Shown: one piece after another, positions 1 to 10,333 of the stretch | How positions within the stretch are numbered: position 1 is the stretch's first letter | Layout of the letters: every line of letters begins with the position of its first letter | NCBI RefSeq assembly: GCF_000148645.1 | Contig: NC_014541.1 | Location: forward strand, 3,805,139-3,869,138 | Length of the DNA stretch: 64,000 nt | Reading direction: 5' to 3' | From: Ferrimonas balearica DSM 9799 | GTDB taxonomy: Bacteria > Pseudomonadota > Gammaproteobacteria > Enterobacterales > Shewanellaceae | Notes under the pieces: generated by a model | Databases searched by the model: none | What the model was told of the DNA's origin: nothing | Seen by the model: only the letters and a program-made list of their open reading frames with translations | Program-made: the position numbers and the translations under genes

Positions 1-117
1 GTGCTGGCGACCCCCCTTGGCAGCATGACCGGCTACTACACCCTTGAGGGTGACCACGGTGCCCTGAAAGCCGCTATCCCCCGATTCCAACTGTCCGTTC
101 CGGGAGCACTGCACTGA
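1..117 (+). CDS. apaG: ApaG protein, 3' end only (partial)
   Basis: The window opens inside a gene whose last 38 codons read as the C-terminus of ApaG, a small beta-sandwich (FN3-like) protein of unclear biochemical role that accompanies ApaH. The visible part has the family's TPLGSMTGYY segment and ends in PGALH, like the usual ending of the family. The TGA at 115-117 is followed directly by the apaH ATG, so the two are almost certainly co-transcribed and translationally coupled. The 5' end lies outside the window. Confidence 0.88.
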   Translation: MLATPLGSMTGYYTLEGDHGALKAAIPRFQLSVPGALH

Positions 118-930
118 ATGGCAAATTACTTTGTCGGCGATATCCAGGGCTGTTATGACGAACTGCGCCGCCTGCTGGATAAGGTCCACTTCGACCCCAG
201 CCAGGACACCCTGTGGGCCTGTGGCGATCTGATCGCCCGTGGTCCGGATTCGCTGTCAGTACTGCGCCTGATGCGGGAGATGGGCCCGGCCGGACAAACC
301 GTGCTGGGTAACCACGACCTGCACCTGTTGGCCGTGGCGGCGGGGATCAAAAAGTACAAGCCCCGTGACCGGGTTGACCCGCTGCTGGCCGCCCCGGACC
401 TGCCGGAACTGGTGGACTGGCTGCGCCAGCAACCCCTGCTCCATGAGTTGCCGCAACAGAAGCTGCTGCTGACCCACGCCGGCCTGCCACCGCACTGGGA
501 TCTGGACACCGCCCGGGCCCGCGCCAAAGCGGTATCGAAAACCCTCAAAGGCAAGCGTTACCTCGACTTTATCGGCCAGATGTATGGCGAAAAGCCCGAC
601 GATGACCGCGACCTCGACGACGAGGTGCAGCGCCAGACCTACACCGTCAACGCCCTGACCCGGATGCGCTTTCTGCATCTGGACGGTCGTCTCGACTTCG
701 CCAGTAAGCTGGGCCCGGACGACGAGCGCGAGTTGGTGCCCTGGTTCCGCTTCCCCGGCCACACCCTGCTCCAGACCCACCGCCTGGTGTTTGGCCATTG
801 GGCCGCACTGATGGGCCGCACCCAGAACGCGAACGCCATCGCCCTCGATACCGGCTGCTGCTGGGGCAACCATATGACCCTCTGGTGTCTCGAGGACAAT
901 CAGCGCCACTACCAGACCGCACTGGACTGA
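118..930 (+). CDS. apaH: Symmetrical bis(5'-nucleosyl)-tetraphosphatase ApaH
   Basis: This 270-residue cytosolic metallophosphatase hydrolyses Ap4A to two ADP and can also remove Np4 caps from RNA. The phosphoprotein-phosphatase metal signature is complete: GDIQG (residues 7-11), GD..xRG (36-42) and GNHD (64-67), with a downstream LTHAG. Length matches the family (about 270-280). It starts on the base after the apaG stop, giving the conserved apaG-apaH pair (in E. coli this follows rsmA/ksgA). A hairpin with a short T run follows at 959-996. Confidence 0.96.
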   Translation: MANYFVGDIQGCYDELRRLLDKVHFDPSQDTLWACGDLIARGPDSLSVLRLMREMGPAGQTVLGNHDLHLLAVAAGIKKYKPRDRVDPLLAAPDLPELVDWLRQQPLLHELPQQKLLLTHAGLPPHWDLDTARARAKAVSKTLKGKRYLDFIGQMYGEKPDDDRDLDDEVQRQTYTVNALTRMRFLHLDGRLDFASKLGPDDERELVPWFRFPGHTLLQTHRLVFGHWAALMGRTQNANAIALDTGCCWGNHMTLWCLEDNQRHYQTALD

Positions 931-946
931 TCTCCCACCCATTTGC

Positions 947-973
947 TCAAGTTTTGTTCACAGGGGCCGATCA
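947..973 (+). promoter_or_regulatory. Sigma-28 (FliA) promoter of the chemoreceptor gene
   Basis: TCAAGTTT at 947-954, an 11-base spacer and GCCGATCA at 966-973 match the flagellar sigma-28 consensus TAAAGTTT-N11-GCCGATAA at 14 of 16 positions. It lies 85 bp upstream of the methyl-accepting chemotaxis protein start. Its -10 element lies inside the apaH terminator hairpin. Confidence 0.8.
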
Positions 974-996
974 ATATGATTGGCCCCTGTGCTTTT
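959..996 (+). terminator. Rho-independent terminator after apaGH
   Basis: CACAGGGGCC (959-968) pairs perfectly with GGCCCCTGTG (982-991) around a 13-base loop and is followed by C and four T. The short T run makes it moderate. It overlaps the sigma-28 promoter of the next gene. Confidence 0.6.
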
Positions 997-1058
997 GGCA
1001 TCAGACTGATAACATGTGGGCAAAAATGGAACAAAAACAATAATTCAGGGAGAGGGTT

Positions 1059-3089
1059 ATGAAAATTACGGTTGCCATGCGCATCATCGGTGGCTTCACG
1101 CTGGTCACCCTGCTGCTGCTTCTGCTTGGCGGCATGTCACTGGTCAGCATCGGCACGGTCAGTACCCAGACTCAAAGCTTCAACACCTTCTCTCTGCCCG
1201 CCAAAGATGGCACCGGTGCCCTCGAACGCCTCCTCAACGCCCAGCAACTGGCCGTGGTGAATGCCTACTACAGCACCGACGACGCCACCCTCAGTCAGCA
1301 TCAGGACACCCTGAATTCACTGCAGCAAGCCTGGACCCAAACCCGCAGCGAACTGACCCGCGTGGTCAGTGGCCGGGACAGCCTCACCAAACCACTGAAC
1401 ACCATTGGCCAGCAGCACGATGACTACTGGCAGCAGGTGGAACAACTGGTGGATGCCCAGGGTCGGGCACTGCTGGAACGCCAACAGCTGGCCCAGCGCC
1501 TCACTTCACTGGAAGAGCTGGTGGATGACACCAGTTCCATGCTGCTGGACGTGATGGACCTGGAGTATTCCGACAACGCCGGCGACCAGACCCTCGCCGG
1601 CCACGCCAACACCCTCGAAACCAGCCTGGTGGGACTGATCTCCATCGCGCTGGAGTTGCCCAAAGCGGAAAACCTGACTCTAGTGGACACGCTGGAGGGG
1701 GAGTTGAGCTACCTGCTCAGCAATCTGGAGTATCTGCAGAGCAACCTGATCTGGACCCGCCCGGATGGCAGCGATCGCATCGATCCCGACCTGGGTGCCG
1801 AGATCGATGACAGTCTGACCGCCATTCTGGCGATGTTTGCCGAACAAACCGGTGTCGTGGCAGACCAGCAGTCCATCCTGCGGGCTCAGTCCGAAGCGGA
1901 TGCCGCCCTGGCCCAGGCCCGCGCCCTGCAAAGCACCCTGCAAACCCAGATTAACCAACTTCACGATCAGGTTGTGGCCATCAGCAATCGCGCAGGCGAG
2001 CTGACTCAACAGGCACTGGACAGCAGTGGCAGCCGAACCATGGTGGTGATGGTGCTGTCCATTCTGGTGGCAGCCAGCATCGGCATCGTGACCATTCGCG
2101 CCATCACCCGCCCGCTGGGCCAGGTTAACGATGCGCTGGCGGTGCTGGCTCAGGGCGACCTGACCCAGAAGCTCAGCTACCACCGCGACGACGAGTTTGG
2201 CCAACTGGTGAATAACACCAACCGACTGGTCGACAGCCTGCGCAGCCTGATCCAGTCCATTATCGACCGGGCCAACCAACTGGCCGCCGCCGCCGAGGAA
2301 ACCTCTGCGGTCACCGCCCAGACCACCTCCGGCATTCAGGAGCAGAAAAGCCAGGTAGACCAGGTGGCCAGTGCCACCACCGAGTTGTCGGTCTCCGCCA
2401 CTCAGGTGGCCACCGGGGCCAGTGATGCTCTGGGTGAGATCAAGCTGGCCGACGATGAGGCCAAGCAGGTCAAAGCGATCTCTGACGCCAATGGCGCGGC
2501 CATTCAGGCCCTGGCGGATGAAGTGGAACGTGCCGCCGGCGTGATCCATCAGCTGGATGAGAACAGCGCCGCCATTGGTGGCATTCTCGATGTGATTCGG
2601 GGCGTCGCGGAACAAACCAATCTGCTGGCACTGAACGCGGCCATTGAAGCCGCCCGGGCCGGCGAGCAGGGTCGTGGTTTTGCCGTGGTGGCGGATGAAG
2701 TACGCTCCCTGGCGTCACGCACCCAGCAGTCCACCACCGAGATCCAGCAGATGATCGAAGCGCTTCAGCACGGCGCCAAAGAAGCGGTATCGGTGATGCA
2801 GCAAGGACAGACCCAGGCTCAGCAAAGTGTGGCCAAAACCGAGGAAGCCAACCGGATGCTGGATGCCATCGCCACAGCGGTGGACCGGGTCTATGCCGCC
2901 GGACACCAGATCGCCCAGGCGGCCCAGGAGCAGGATCAGGTGGCGCAAACCATCTCCAGCCGACTGGAGCAGATCGCTGGGATCGCTGAGGAGACCAGCT
3001 CCGGCGCAGTCCAAACCGCCACCTCAAGCCAACAGGTGGCCCAGCTGGCCGAGGAGCTTCAGCTTCAGGTGCGGGAGTTTAAGGTGTAA
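1059..3089 (+). CDS. Methyl-accepting chemotaxis protein
   Basis: A 676-residue transmembrane chemoreceptor. An N-terminal membrane segment (about residues 8-30) is followed by a roughly 295-residue mostly helical periplasmic sensor, a second membrane segment (about 327-348), a HAMP linker with the ITRPL start, and the long cytoplasmic coiled-coil. The signalling tip, with the conserved [19 protein letters not shown] stretch, lies near residues 510-530. The Q/E-rich flanks are likely methylation sites. The ligand cannot be told from sequence. RBS GGGAGAGG precedes the ATG, and the sigma-28 promoter upstream ties expression to the flagellar regulon. It is an orphan receptor with no che genes nearby. 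Confidence 0.94.
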   Translation: MKITVAMRIIGGFTLVTLLLLLLGGMSLVSIGTVSTQTQSFNTFSLPAKDGTGALERLLNAQQLAVVNAYYSTDDATLSQHQDTLNSLQQAWTQTRSELTRVVSGRDSLTKPLNTIGQQHDDYWQQVEQLVDAQGRALLERQQLAQRLTSLEELVDDTSSMLLDVMDLEYSDNAGDQTLAGHANTLETSLVGLISIALELPKAENLTLVDTLEGELSYLLSNLEYLQSNLIWTRPDGSDRIDPDLGAEIDDSLTAILAMFAEQTGVVADQQSILRAQSEADAALAQARALQSTLQTQINQLHDQVVAISNRAGELTQQALDSSGSRTMVVMVLSILVAASIGIVTIRAITRPLGQVNDALAVLAQGDLTQKLSYHRDDEFGQLVNNTNRLVDSLRSLIQSIIDRANQLAAAAEETSAVTAQTTSGIQEQKSQVDQVASATTELSVSATQVATGASDALGEIKLADDEAKQVKAISDANGAAIQALADEVERAAGVIHQLDENSAAIGGILDVIRGVAEQTNLLALNAAIEAARAGEQGRGFAVVADEVRSLASRTQQSTTEIQQMIEALQHGAKEAVSVMQQGQTQAQQSVAKTEEANRMLDAIATAVDRVYAAGHQIAQAAQEQDQVAQTISSRLEQIAGIAEETSSGAVQTATSSQQVAQLAEELQLQVREFKV

Positions 3090-3110
3090 CCCCCTCGCTG
3101 AACCCACCAT

Positions 3111-3138
3111 AAAAAAACCGCCCTTCCGGGCGGTTTTT
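3111..3138. terminator. Bidirectional terminator between the chemoreceptor and the DUF3718 gene
   Basis: A run of seven A, ACCGCCC, a TTCC loop, GGGCGGT and six T form a symmetrical hairpin between two convergent genes, so it can serve both strands. Confidence 0.85.
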
Positions 3139-3155
3139 TCAGTTTCGGTACACCG

Positions 3156-3548
3156 TCAGTTGGCGCGTGAGCTGATCTCAGCGGCAATGGCGCTGTTCGC
3201 CAGCCCCTGGGCCTCGGCCCATTGCAGCACGGTCTGGCCATCGGCCTCCGCACTGCTCAGACTTTTGCGCGGCAACTGTTTGACCAGAAACACCCCCACA
3301 TCCTGGGCGTCGGCCAACATGGCGGTGCGCAACAGGCTGTTGCCGTTGCAGCTGACGCCATCGTAGACCGAACGCAACTTAATGCGGGCGTCTTTCAGCT
3401 TCTTGCGCAGACGGTTTTTGTCATCGGCTGCGACGTAGTCGCACATGCTGGCCACCAGTTGTTCAACGTTGGCGTGGCTGGAGGGGCTGTAGGTGAGGCT
3501 GCCGGCGACGAGGCCGGCCGCCATCAGGCAAGCGGTAAAGCGCATCAT
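3156..3548 (-). CDS. Small secreted DUF3718-type protein
   Basis: A 130-residue protein with a clear signal peptide (hydrophobic residues about 5-20, cleavage likely after SSHA). The mature part has a lone Cys before a K/R-rich stretch (about residues 36-58), then a VSCNGNSLLRTAM motif and a short amphipathic end. The CNG-SLLR pattern and size suggest the DUF3718 family, found in Shewanella and relatives and of unknown function. Two adjacent ATGs (3548 and 3545) are both possible; GGGAG precedes them. Two cysteines in an otherwise polar exported protein suggest one disulfide. Family assignment is from memory of the motif. Confidence 0.7.
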   Translation of the reverse strand: MMRFTACLMAAGLVAGSLTYSPSSHANVEQLVASMCDYVAADDKNRLRKKLKDARIKLRSVYDGVSCNGNSLLRTAMLADAQDVGVFLVKQLPRKSLSSAEADGQTVLQWAEAQGLANSAIAAEISSRAN

Positions 3549-3636
3549 TTCACTCCCTGTAATGGAACTGCAGTTACAGACTTCTAACGAGTCATTAACC
3601 GGAGCTTATAACAGGCGGAAAAATAACGGTATATCT

Positions 3637-4128
3637 TTAACCGACTCGTCGGTCCAGGGTGCGGAAAGTGAGGGTGTAAAGATTTCGTTCATCGGGCTGA
3701 TAAACGGTTCGCTCAACTTCATCCCACCCCAGCGCCTGATAATCCGGGAAGTGCGTATCGCCCTCCACGTCCAGATCAACGTCGGTAATGTAGAGTCGGT
3801 CCGCTCGCGGCAGCATCGCCGCATACAACTCTCCGCCACCGATGATCATCAGCTCCTCAACGGCACCGGCGGCCGCGATGGCTGCCTCAATGCTGGCCAC
3901 CACGGTAACGCCTTCCCGGGCGTAATCCGCCTGGCGGGTGATCACGATGTTGTGGCGGCCCGGCAGCGGGCGCCCAATGGACTCGAAGGTGCGGCGGCCC
4001 ATCACCACGGGTTTCCCCAGGGTTACGGCCTTAAAGTGTTTCAGGTCCGCCGGCAGGTGCCAGGGCATCTGGTTGTCCTTGCCGATAACCCGGTTACGGG
4101 CCATGCAGGCGATCAGCGCAATGCGCAT
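3637..4128 (-). CDS. folA: Dihydrofolate reductase
   Basis: FolA reduces dihydrofolate to tetrahydrofolate with NADPH. The 163-residue protein has IGKDNQMPWHLPADL, with the active-site Asp at residue 28, the NADPH motif GKPVVMGRRTFESIGRPLPGR and the conserved IIGGGELY. Length is typical of the chromosomal enzyme. The ATG at 4128 is preferred over the in-frame TTG one codon upstream because AGGAG then sits 8 bases away. It lies 22 bp after yjjB on the same strand and may be its operon partner. Confidence 0.96.
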   Translation of the reverse strand: MRIALIACMARNRVIGKDNQMPWHLPADLKHFKAVTLGKPVVMGRRTFESIGRPLPGRHNIVITRQADYAREGVTVVASIEAAIAAAGAVEELMIIGGGELYAAMLPRADRLYITDVDLDVEGDTHFPDYQALGWDEVERTVYQPDERNLYTLTFRTLDRRVG

Positions 4129-4150
4129 CAACTCGGCTCCTTGTGTCAGC

Positions 4151-4612
4151 TCAGATGATTGAGCGGTTACGGTAATACAGCAGTCCCGGCAGGGCCAGAC
4201 CGACGCTCAGGGCGCCGACGATAAACACGGTTTTGACGCCATTGACCAGCACCTGCTCCATCAGCGGCTCGCTGGCCCCCACGGCACTCATCTCGACCAG
4301 CCCAATCACGGTGTTAAAGGCGTAGCTGCCCGGAATCATCGGGATGATGGCGGCCACCCCGTAAAGTTGCATCGGCGCCAGGGTACGGCGCGACCAGTGC
4401 ACCGTCAGCCACCCCACCGAGGCGGCGGCGACAAAGGTGGCCCACTCGATAGGGGCCCCCAGAGCCATCAGGAGGCCACGGATGGCAAACCCCATGGCAC
4501 CGGCACACCCACACCGCCACAAGTAGCGTCCGGGCACGTTAAAGGCCATAGCGAAGCCCACCGCAGGTATGGAGGCGACCAAGGCATTGAAGGTCAGACT
4601 GATCAGGTCCAT
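4151..4612 (-). CDS. yjjB: Threonine/serine exporter-type membrane protein, small subunit (YjjB family)
   Basis: A 153-residue integral membrane protein with about four to five hydrophobic helices, matching the ThrE C-terminal half (YjjB, DUF3815). Conserved features include IPAVGFAMAFNVP near the start and IPMIPGSYAF in the middle. In E. coli YjjP and YjjB act together in export of succinate, and related ThrE proteins export threonine and serine. The ATG at 4612 overlaps the yjjP TAA by one base, so the two are coupled. A longer frame upstream belongs to the shadow of yjjP and was not used. Confidence 0.87.
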   Translation of the reverse strand: MDLISLTFNALVASIPAVGFAMAFNVPGRYLWRCGCAGAMGFAIRGLLMALGAPIEWATFVAAASVGWLTVHWSRRTLAPMQLYGVAAIIPMIPGSYAFNTVIGLVEMSAVGASEPLMEQVLVNGVKTVFIVGALSVGLALPGLLYYRNRSII

Positions 4613-5376
4613 TACAGCCACCCCAGTCCGGTCAGTTGCATCGCCAGGGTGATGCCGATGGCGGCGGCAATGGTCATCAGCGTGGCCTGGCCCCAACGTG
4701 CCATACCAACGTTGTAGTGGCCCTTCACCATGTCGGCGACGGCATTGATCATGGGGAAGCCCGGCACCAGCATCAGCACGCAGGCGGCGGTGGCGATCTC
4801 CGGCGTGTCGGTCCACTCCAACAGGCCGCCAAAGCGGGTCAGCAGCGTGGTAACAAAGGCGGTTACCGCCCAGTTGACCAGCACGTTGTAGTGACGACGG
4901 GCCAGCGACTGCCGCACCGCCATGCCGGCGGAGGAGGCCAGCGCCGTCACCAGGCAGCCCGCCAGATCGGCGCCAAAGAAGTGGGCAAATGCGGCGCAGG
5001 AGGGGCCGATAATGGCCACCACGGCCCATCGGTTCCAGGTCCAGGGGGTCAGACGGGCCAGACGACGGCCGGCGAGGGTGAGGTCAACGATGCCCTTTTC
5101 CGCCTGCACGCAGATCCGCTGCACCTCGCACACCATGTGCATATTGAGGCCATGCTCGCGCAGGCGGCGGGTGGTGGTGACGCAGCGGCCCTGGTACAGG
5201 GTGGTCATCACCAGGGCATTGGCCGAGATAGAGAGTTCGACGCTGTCGACACCAAAGGCGCGGCCCATGCGCTGGCCAACGTCCTCGACCAGCTCACTCT
5301 CCGCGCCCCAGGCCAGCATCTGCTGGGCAGCGCGCACCGCCACCCGGGTGATCTCGTTTTGGGTTTGAACGTCCAT
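4612..5376 (-). CDS. yjjP: Threonine/serine exporter-type protein, large subunit (YjjP family)
   Basis: A 254-residue protein with a soluble N-terminal domain of about 115 residues (the ThrE/DUF1212 region, containing the family pattern GA.SE.VE) followed by about five membrane helices. Late in the protein is VLMLVPGFPMINAVADM, equivalent to the PGxP motif of the partner subunit. It is the partner of YjjB just downstream, and together they equal one full-length ThrE transporter. Substrate is not visible from sequence; a small organic acid or amino acid is the known range of the family. Confidence 0.88.
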   Translation of the reverse strand: MDVQTQNEITRVAVRAAQQMLAWGAESELVEDVGQRMGRAFGVDSVELSISANALVMTTLYQGRCVTTTRRLREHGLNMHMVCEVQRICVQAEKGIVDLTLAGRRLARLTPWTWNRWAVVAIIGPSCAAFAHFFGADLAGCLVTALASSAGMAVRQSLARRHYNVLVNWAVTAFVTTLLTRFGGLLEWTDTPEIATAACVLMLVPGFPMINAVADMVKGHYNVGMARWGQATLMTIAAAIGITLAMQLTGLGWL

Positions 5377-5402
5377 TTCGTGTTGTTGTTCTTATCGTCA
5401 TC

Positions 5403-5424
5403 AAAAGGGGACCCTAAGGTCCCC
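5403..5424 (-). terminator. Terminator after obgE
   Basis: GGGGACC and GGTCCCC (5407-5424) pair around a four-base loop. Read on the minus strand the stem is followed by TTTT. The short T run lowers confidence. Confidence 0.6.
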
Positions 5425-5444
5425 ATATGATACGGCAATGCCGT

Positions 5445-6707
<1,263 letters not shown>

Positions 6708-6737
6708 GATCGGTTAATAAGTATACCCTTAGTACGC

Positions 6738-6765
6738 AAAAAGCCCCGCCAGGTGCGGGGCTTTT
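6738..6765 (-). terminator. Terminator after rplU-rpmA
   Basis: GCCCCGC and GCGGGGC pair around a five-base loop (6743-6761), flanked by A5 and T4. On the minus strand the T run follows the stem, 18 bp past the rpmA stop. Confidence 0.8.
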
Positions 6766-6783
6766 CCATCCGGTCAGTCCGGC

Positions 6784-7041
6784 TTACTCGGCAACGATGC
6801 TCACGAATTTACGGTTTTGCTTGCCTTTCACTTCGAACTTCACCTTGCCGTCGGCGGTGGCGAACAGGGTGTGGTCTTTACCAACACCTACGTTGTCACC
6901 GGCGTGGAACTTGGTGCCACGCTGACGAACGATGATGTTACCCGCCAGAACGGATTCACCGCCGAAGCGCTTAACACCCAGGCGTTTGCTTTCAGAATCG
7001 CGGCCGTTACGAGTAGAACCGCCAGCTTTCTTGTGTGCCAT
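6784..7041 (-). CDS. rpmA: 50S ribosomal protein L27
   Basis: The 85-residue L27 starts [23 protein letters not shown], the flexible N-terminal tail that reaches the peptidyl-transferase centre, and keeps the [10 protein letters not shown] motif. It is 17 bp downstream of rplU, the universal pairing. The minus-strand ATG is preceded by GAGGAG. Confidence 0.98.
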   Translation of the reverse strand: MAHKKAGGSTRNGRDSESKRLGVKRFGGESVLAGNIIVRQRGTKFHAGDNVGVGKDHTLFATADGKVKFEVKGKQNRKFVSIVAE

Positions 7042-7058
7042 CTCTCAGAACTCCTCGA

Positions 7059-7370
7059 TTAACCGTTGATACCGGTGATCTTAACTTCGGTGAACCACTG
7101 ACGGTGGCCCATCTGCTTGCGGTGGTGCTTACGGCGACGGAACTTAACGATCTTCACCTTATCGGCACGACCGTGGTTCACAACCTCAGCTACAACTTTA
7201 CCGCCTTCTACCAGAGGGGCACCTACTTTGATTTCTTCACCGTTGGCGATCAGCAGAACCTGGTCGAATTCGATGGTCGCGCCGGTTTCTACGTCCAGTT
7301 TCTCCAGACGCAGGGTTTGGCCTTCGGCGACACGGTGTTGCTTACCGCCACTTTGGAAAACCGCGTACAT
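7059..7370 (-). CDS. rplU: 50S ribosomal protein L21
   Basis: The 103-residue L21 has the N-terminal [14 protein letters not shown] and the RNA-binding K/R-rich [16 protein letters not shown] near the C-terminus. It is first in the rplU-rpmA operon and diverges from ispB, the standard gammaproteobacterial order. A good promoter lies at 7453-7481. Confidence 0.98.
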   Translation of the reverse strand: MYAVFQSGGKQHRVAEGQTLRLEKLDVETGATIEFDQVLLIANGEEIKVGAPLVEGGKVVAEVVNHGRADKVKIVKFRRRKHHRKQMGHRQWFTEVKITGING

Positions 7371-7452
7371 AATAACTCCGCTATTTCACACGCTGTCACC
7401 ACCGCACAAGGGGGGTCAGGGTGCGACTAAAACTGTTTGACAATGGGCGCGC

Positions 7453-7481
7453 ATTCTACGGCATGGACACTAAACAGGCAA
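7453..7481 (-). promoter_or_regulatory. Sigma-70 promoter of rplU-rpmA
   Basis: Read on the minus strand, TTGCCT (7481-7476), a 17-base spacer and TAGAAT (7458-7453). This is the best match in the divergent region and gives a leader of about 75 bases before the rplU ATG. Confidence 0.65.
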
Positions 7482-7543
7482 GGGGCCATTGAAAAAAGAT
7501 CGCCAGAAGGATCGAGACCGTCCCAACGAAGAGCCAATGGCAC

Positions 7544-7571
7544 TGTTAACCCGGGGGAATTGCGGTAGAAT
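7544..7571 (+). promoter_or_regulatory. Probable ispB promoter
   Basis: A TAGAAT -10 box at 7566-7571 lies 65 bp before the ispB ATG. The -35 region (around TGTTAA, 7544-7549) is weak at 16-base spacing. Confidence 0.45.
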
Positions 7572-7635
7572 TGGGCGCCGCCGTACCTCAATAATAGTAG
7601 GCTTGTGCCTGCAGAATCCAGACCTTGGGATCAAT

Positions 7636-8604
7636 ATGGACTTGAACGCCATCCGCGACCTGGCCGACCACGATATGAAGATGGTCAACCAGATGATCTA
7701 CGATCAGCTCCACTCCGACGTGGTACTGATCAACCAGCTTTCCTTCTACATCATTAATGGTGGTGGAAAGCGGATGCGACCCTTGCTGGCAGTGCTGGCT
7801 GCGCGCGCGGTGGATTATCAGGGCGATGACCACGTCAAACTGGCCGCCATCATTGAGTTCATCCACACCGCAACCCTGCTGCACGACGACGTGGTGGACG
7901 AGTCCACCATGCGCCGGGGTCGCGAAACCGCCAACGCCCTGTTCGGCAACCAGGCCAGCGTGCTGGTTGGTGACTTCCTCTACACCCGCTCGTTCCAGAT
8001 GATGACGGAACTGAAGCGCCCCCGTGTACTGGAAGACCTGGCCGACGCCACCAACGTGCTGGCGGAAGGGGAAGTGCTGCAGTTGATGAACTGCAACGAC
8101 CCCAACACCACCGAAGAAAGCTACATGCAGGTGATCTACTGCAAGACCGCCCGCCTGTTTGAAGCCGCCACACACCTGGCGGCGGTTATCGCCGACCAGC
8201 CCACCGAAGTGTGTGACGCCCTGTCCGACTACGGCCGTTATCTGGGCACCGCCTTCCAGCTGGTGGACGACGTGCTCGACTACACCGCCGACGCCGAAGA
8301 GCTGGGCAAGAACCTGGGTGACGACCTGGCCGAGGGCAAACCGACCCTGCCGCTGATCCACGCCATCGCTCACGCTCCGGAAGCCCAGAGCCAGCAGATC
8401 CGCAGCGCCATCGAAAACGGCGGCTGTGACGAGGTGGACGAGGTGGTGGCCACCCTGAATCAGGTCGGCTCACTGGAGTACACCATGCAGCGCGCCGTGG
8501 AAGAGGCCGACAAGGCCATTGCCGCCCTCGACGTACTGCCGGAGACGCCGTTTAGGGAAGCGCTGGCCTCCCTGGCCCGCATCGCGGTCGAACGCCGTAA
8601 CTGA
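7636..8604 (+). CDS. ispB: Octaprenyl diphosphate synthase
   Basis: IspB extends farnesyl diphosphate with isopentenyl diphosphate to make the C40 side chain of ubiquinone and menaquinone. The 322-residue protein has GGGKRMRPLL, the first Asp-rich motif LLHDDVVD (84-88 for DDVVD) and the second LVDDVLD near residue 213. The ATG at 7636 gives the E. coli length (323); the upstream in-frame extension lacks homology to the family and was dropped. It diverges from rplU and ends in a strong terminator. Confidence 0.95.
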   Translation: MDLNAIRDLADHDMKMVNQMIYDQLHSDVVLINQLSFYIINGGGKRMRPLLAVLAARAVDYQGDDHVKLAAIIEFIHTATLLHDDVVDESTMRRGRETANALFGNQASVLVGDFLYTRSFQMMTELKRPRVLEDLADATNVLAEGEVLQLMNCNDPNTTEESYMQVIYCKTARLFEAATHLAAVIADQPTEVCDALSDYGRYLGTAFQLVDDVLDYTADAEELGKNLGDDLAEGKPTLPLIHAIAHAPEAQSQQIRSAIENGGCDEVDEVVATLNQVGSLEYTMQRAVEEADKAIAALDVLPETPFREALASLARIAVERRN

Positions 8605-8621
8605 GGCTCCGCTTCAGCCAC

Positions 8622-8652
8622 AAAAAAAGCGCCCCTGAGGGCGCTTTTTTTT
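8622..8652. terminator. Bidirectional terminator between ispB and mdh
   Basis: A7, then AGCGCCC and GGGCGCT around a short CTGA loop, then T8. It serves two convergent genes. Confidence 0.88.
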
Positions 8653-8664
8653 ATCCCGGCCTTA

Positions 8665-9603
8665 TCAGCCGTTAACGAAGGCTTCGCCTTTGCTGATGTC
8701 GCCGCTGAGGGTCTCCAGCATGCCATCCAGCGCCTGCTTCTCGAAGTCGCTCAGGGCACCGTAGGAGAGAATGTTCTCAACGCCGTTTACGCCCAGCTCA
8801 ACCGGCTGCGCGAAGAAGCGGGTATGTTCACCGGCGCCTTCCACGTAGGCACACTCAACCACGCCTTTCTCACCCTGCAGGGCACGCACCACCGACAGAC
8901 CGAAGCGGCAGGCGGCCTGGGCCATGGAGAGGGTTGCGCTGCCACCACCGGCCTTGGCTTCCACCACTTCGGTACCGGCGTTCTGGATGCGGTGAGTCAG
9001 GCTGGCAATCTCTTCGTCGGTGAAGGAGACGCCTTCCACCTGGGACAGCAGCGGCAGGATGGTCACGCCGCTGTGGCCGCCAATCACGTTGATCTTCACC
9101 TGCTCCGGGCTCAGGCCCTTGGCTTCGGCGATGAAGGTTTCAGAGCGGATGACATCCAGAGTGGTCACACCGAACAGCTTGTTCTTGTCGTAGACACCGG
9201 CGTTCTTCAGCACCTCGGCAGCGATGGCCACGGTGGTGTTTACCGGGTTGGTGATCACACCGATGCAGGCGGTGGGCGCCACTTCGGCAACCTTGCCAAC
9301 CAGGTTACGGATGATGCCCGCGTTGACGTTAAACAGGTCAGCACGGTCCATGCCCGGCTTACGGGCCACACCGGCGGAGATCAGCACCAGGTCAGCGCCT
9401 TCCAGGGCGGGAGTCGGGTCTTCGCCAGCGTAACCTTTGGCGTTGACGGCGGTAGGAATGTGGCTGATGTCGACGGCCACACCAGGAGTGACCGGAGCGA
9501 TATCATAAAGGGCCAGATCGCTGCCCTTGGGCAGATTCAGCTTCAACAACAGGGCCAGAGCCTGACCAATGCCACCAGCGGCACCCAGTACTGCAACTTT
9601 CAT
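8665..9603 (-). CDS. mdh: Malate dehydrogenase
   Basis: A TCA-cycle enzyme interconverting malate and oxaloacetate with NAD. The 312 residues equal the E. coli length. Visible are the Rossmann GAAGGIGQ (7-14), substrate Arg residues in [11 protein letters not shown], and the catalytic GGHSG His. The ATG at 9603 is chosen because [11 protein letters not shown] is the family N-terminus; a 31-residue upstream extension is not conserved. It diverges from argR, a classic arrangement. Confidence 0.97.
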   Translation of the reverse strand: MKVAVLGAAGGIGQALALLLKLNLPKGSDLALYDIAPVTPGVAVDISHIPTAVNAKGYAGEDPTPALEGADLVLISAGVARKPGMDRADLFNVNAGIIRNLVGKVAEVAPTACIGVITNPVNTTVAIAAEVLKNAGVYDKNKLFGVTTLDVIRSETFIAEAKGLSPEQVKINVIGGHSGVTILPLLSQVEGVSFTDEEIASLTHRIQNAGTEVVEAKAGGGSATLSMAQAACRFGLSVVRALQGEKGVVECAYVEGAGEHTRFFAQPVELGVNGVENILSYGALSDFEKQALDGMLETLSGDISKGEAFVNG

Positions 9604-9758
9604 CGTATTCTCCATCTTTCCATTGATGTGACGTGGATCATCTTTCCAACTGGCGCCCACAATACCCAAAGCCAATTCTGATGGCAATGCGACCAATGAC
9701 GGTTGTCTAGCCTGTCATCACTAACGGCTATCAAAGGGGCACAATGAAGGGCAATCGA

Positions 9759-9814
9759 TGCATTTTTATTCCCAAGATGTGAATATCACTTGCTTTTTAA
9801 GCAGACCTTATTCA
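9759..9814. promoter_or_regulatory. ArgR operator: ARG boxes spaced 21 bp centre to centre
   Basis: The ARG box is TGAAT-WWWW-ATTCA. Box 1 at 9759-9772 reads TGCATTTTTATTCC, 12 of 14. Box 2 at 9780-9793 has a perfect left half (TGAAT) and a poor right half. Box 3 at 9801-9814 has a perfect right half (ATTCA) and a poor left half. Centres fall at 9765.5, 9786.5 and 9807.5, exactly the two-turn spacing used by ArgR hexamers. It lies just upstream of argR, which suggests autoregulation. Confidence 0.65.
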
Positions 9815-9851
9815 AAGTGGCCCAGTCCAAACGGCAGAATCGATTACCACA

Positions 9852-10322
9852 ATGAGAAACGCCAACGCACAAGAAGAACTGGTACGCGCTTTTAAGTCCT
9901 TACTGAAGGAGGAGCGCTTTGGCTCGCAGGGGGAGATTGTTGCCGCCCTGCAGGCAGCCGGGTTCAACAACATCAACCAGTCCAAAGTGTCCCGGATGCT
10001 GAGCAAATTCGGCGCTGTACGCACCCGTAATGCCAAGCAGGAGATGGTCTACTGCCTGCCGGCGGAGCTGGGCGTGCCCACCGCCAATGCGCAGCTGCGC
10101 AACCTGGTGCTGGATGTCGACAACAATGGCGCCATGATCGTGGTCCGCACCAGCCCCGGTGCCGCCCAGCTGATCGCCCGCCTGCTCGACTCCATGGGCA
10201 AAGCGGAAGGGATCCTCGGCACCATCGCCGGTGACGACACCATCTTTATCGCCCCCAGCCAGATCAGTGCCATGGCGGAAACCCAGGACACCGTTAAAGC
10301 GCTGTTCAACTACCACGACTGA
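9852..10322 (+). CDS. argR: Arginine repressor ArgR
   Basis: A 156-residue hexameric, arginine-binding transcription factor. The N-terminal winged helix includes [30 protein letters not shown], cut here by its recognition helix QSKVSRML near residues 44-51. The C-terminal oligomerisation and arginine-binding domain carries the conserved [10 protein letters not shown]. Length equals E. coli ArgR (156). No strong Shine-Dalgarno precedes the ATG. It diverges from mdh and has ARG boxes upstream; further targets in the window may include the ast operon. Confidence 0.97.
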   Translation: MRNANAQEELVRAFKSLLKEERFGSQGEIVAALQAAGFNNINQSKVSRMLSKFGAVRTRNAKQEMVYCLPAELGVPTANAQLRNLVLDVDNNGAMIVVRTSPGAAQLIARLLDSMGKAEGILGTIAGDDTIFIAPSQISAMAETQDTVKALFNYHD

Positions 10323-10333
10323 GGTGGTGGCAT

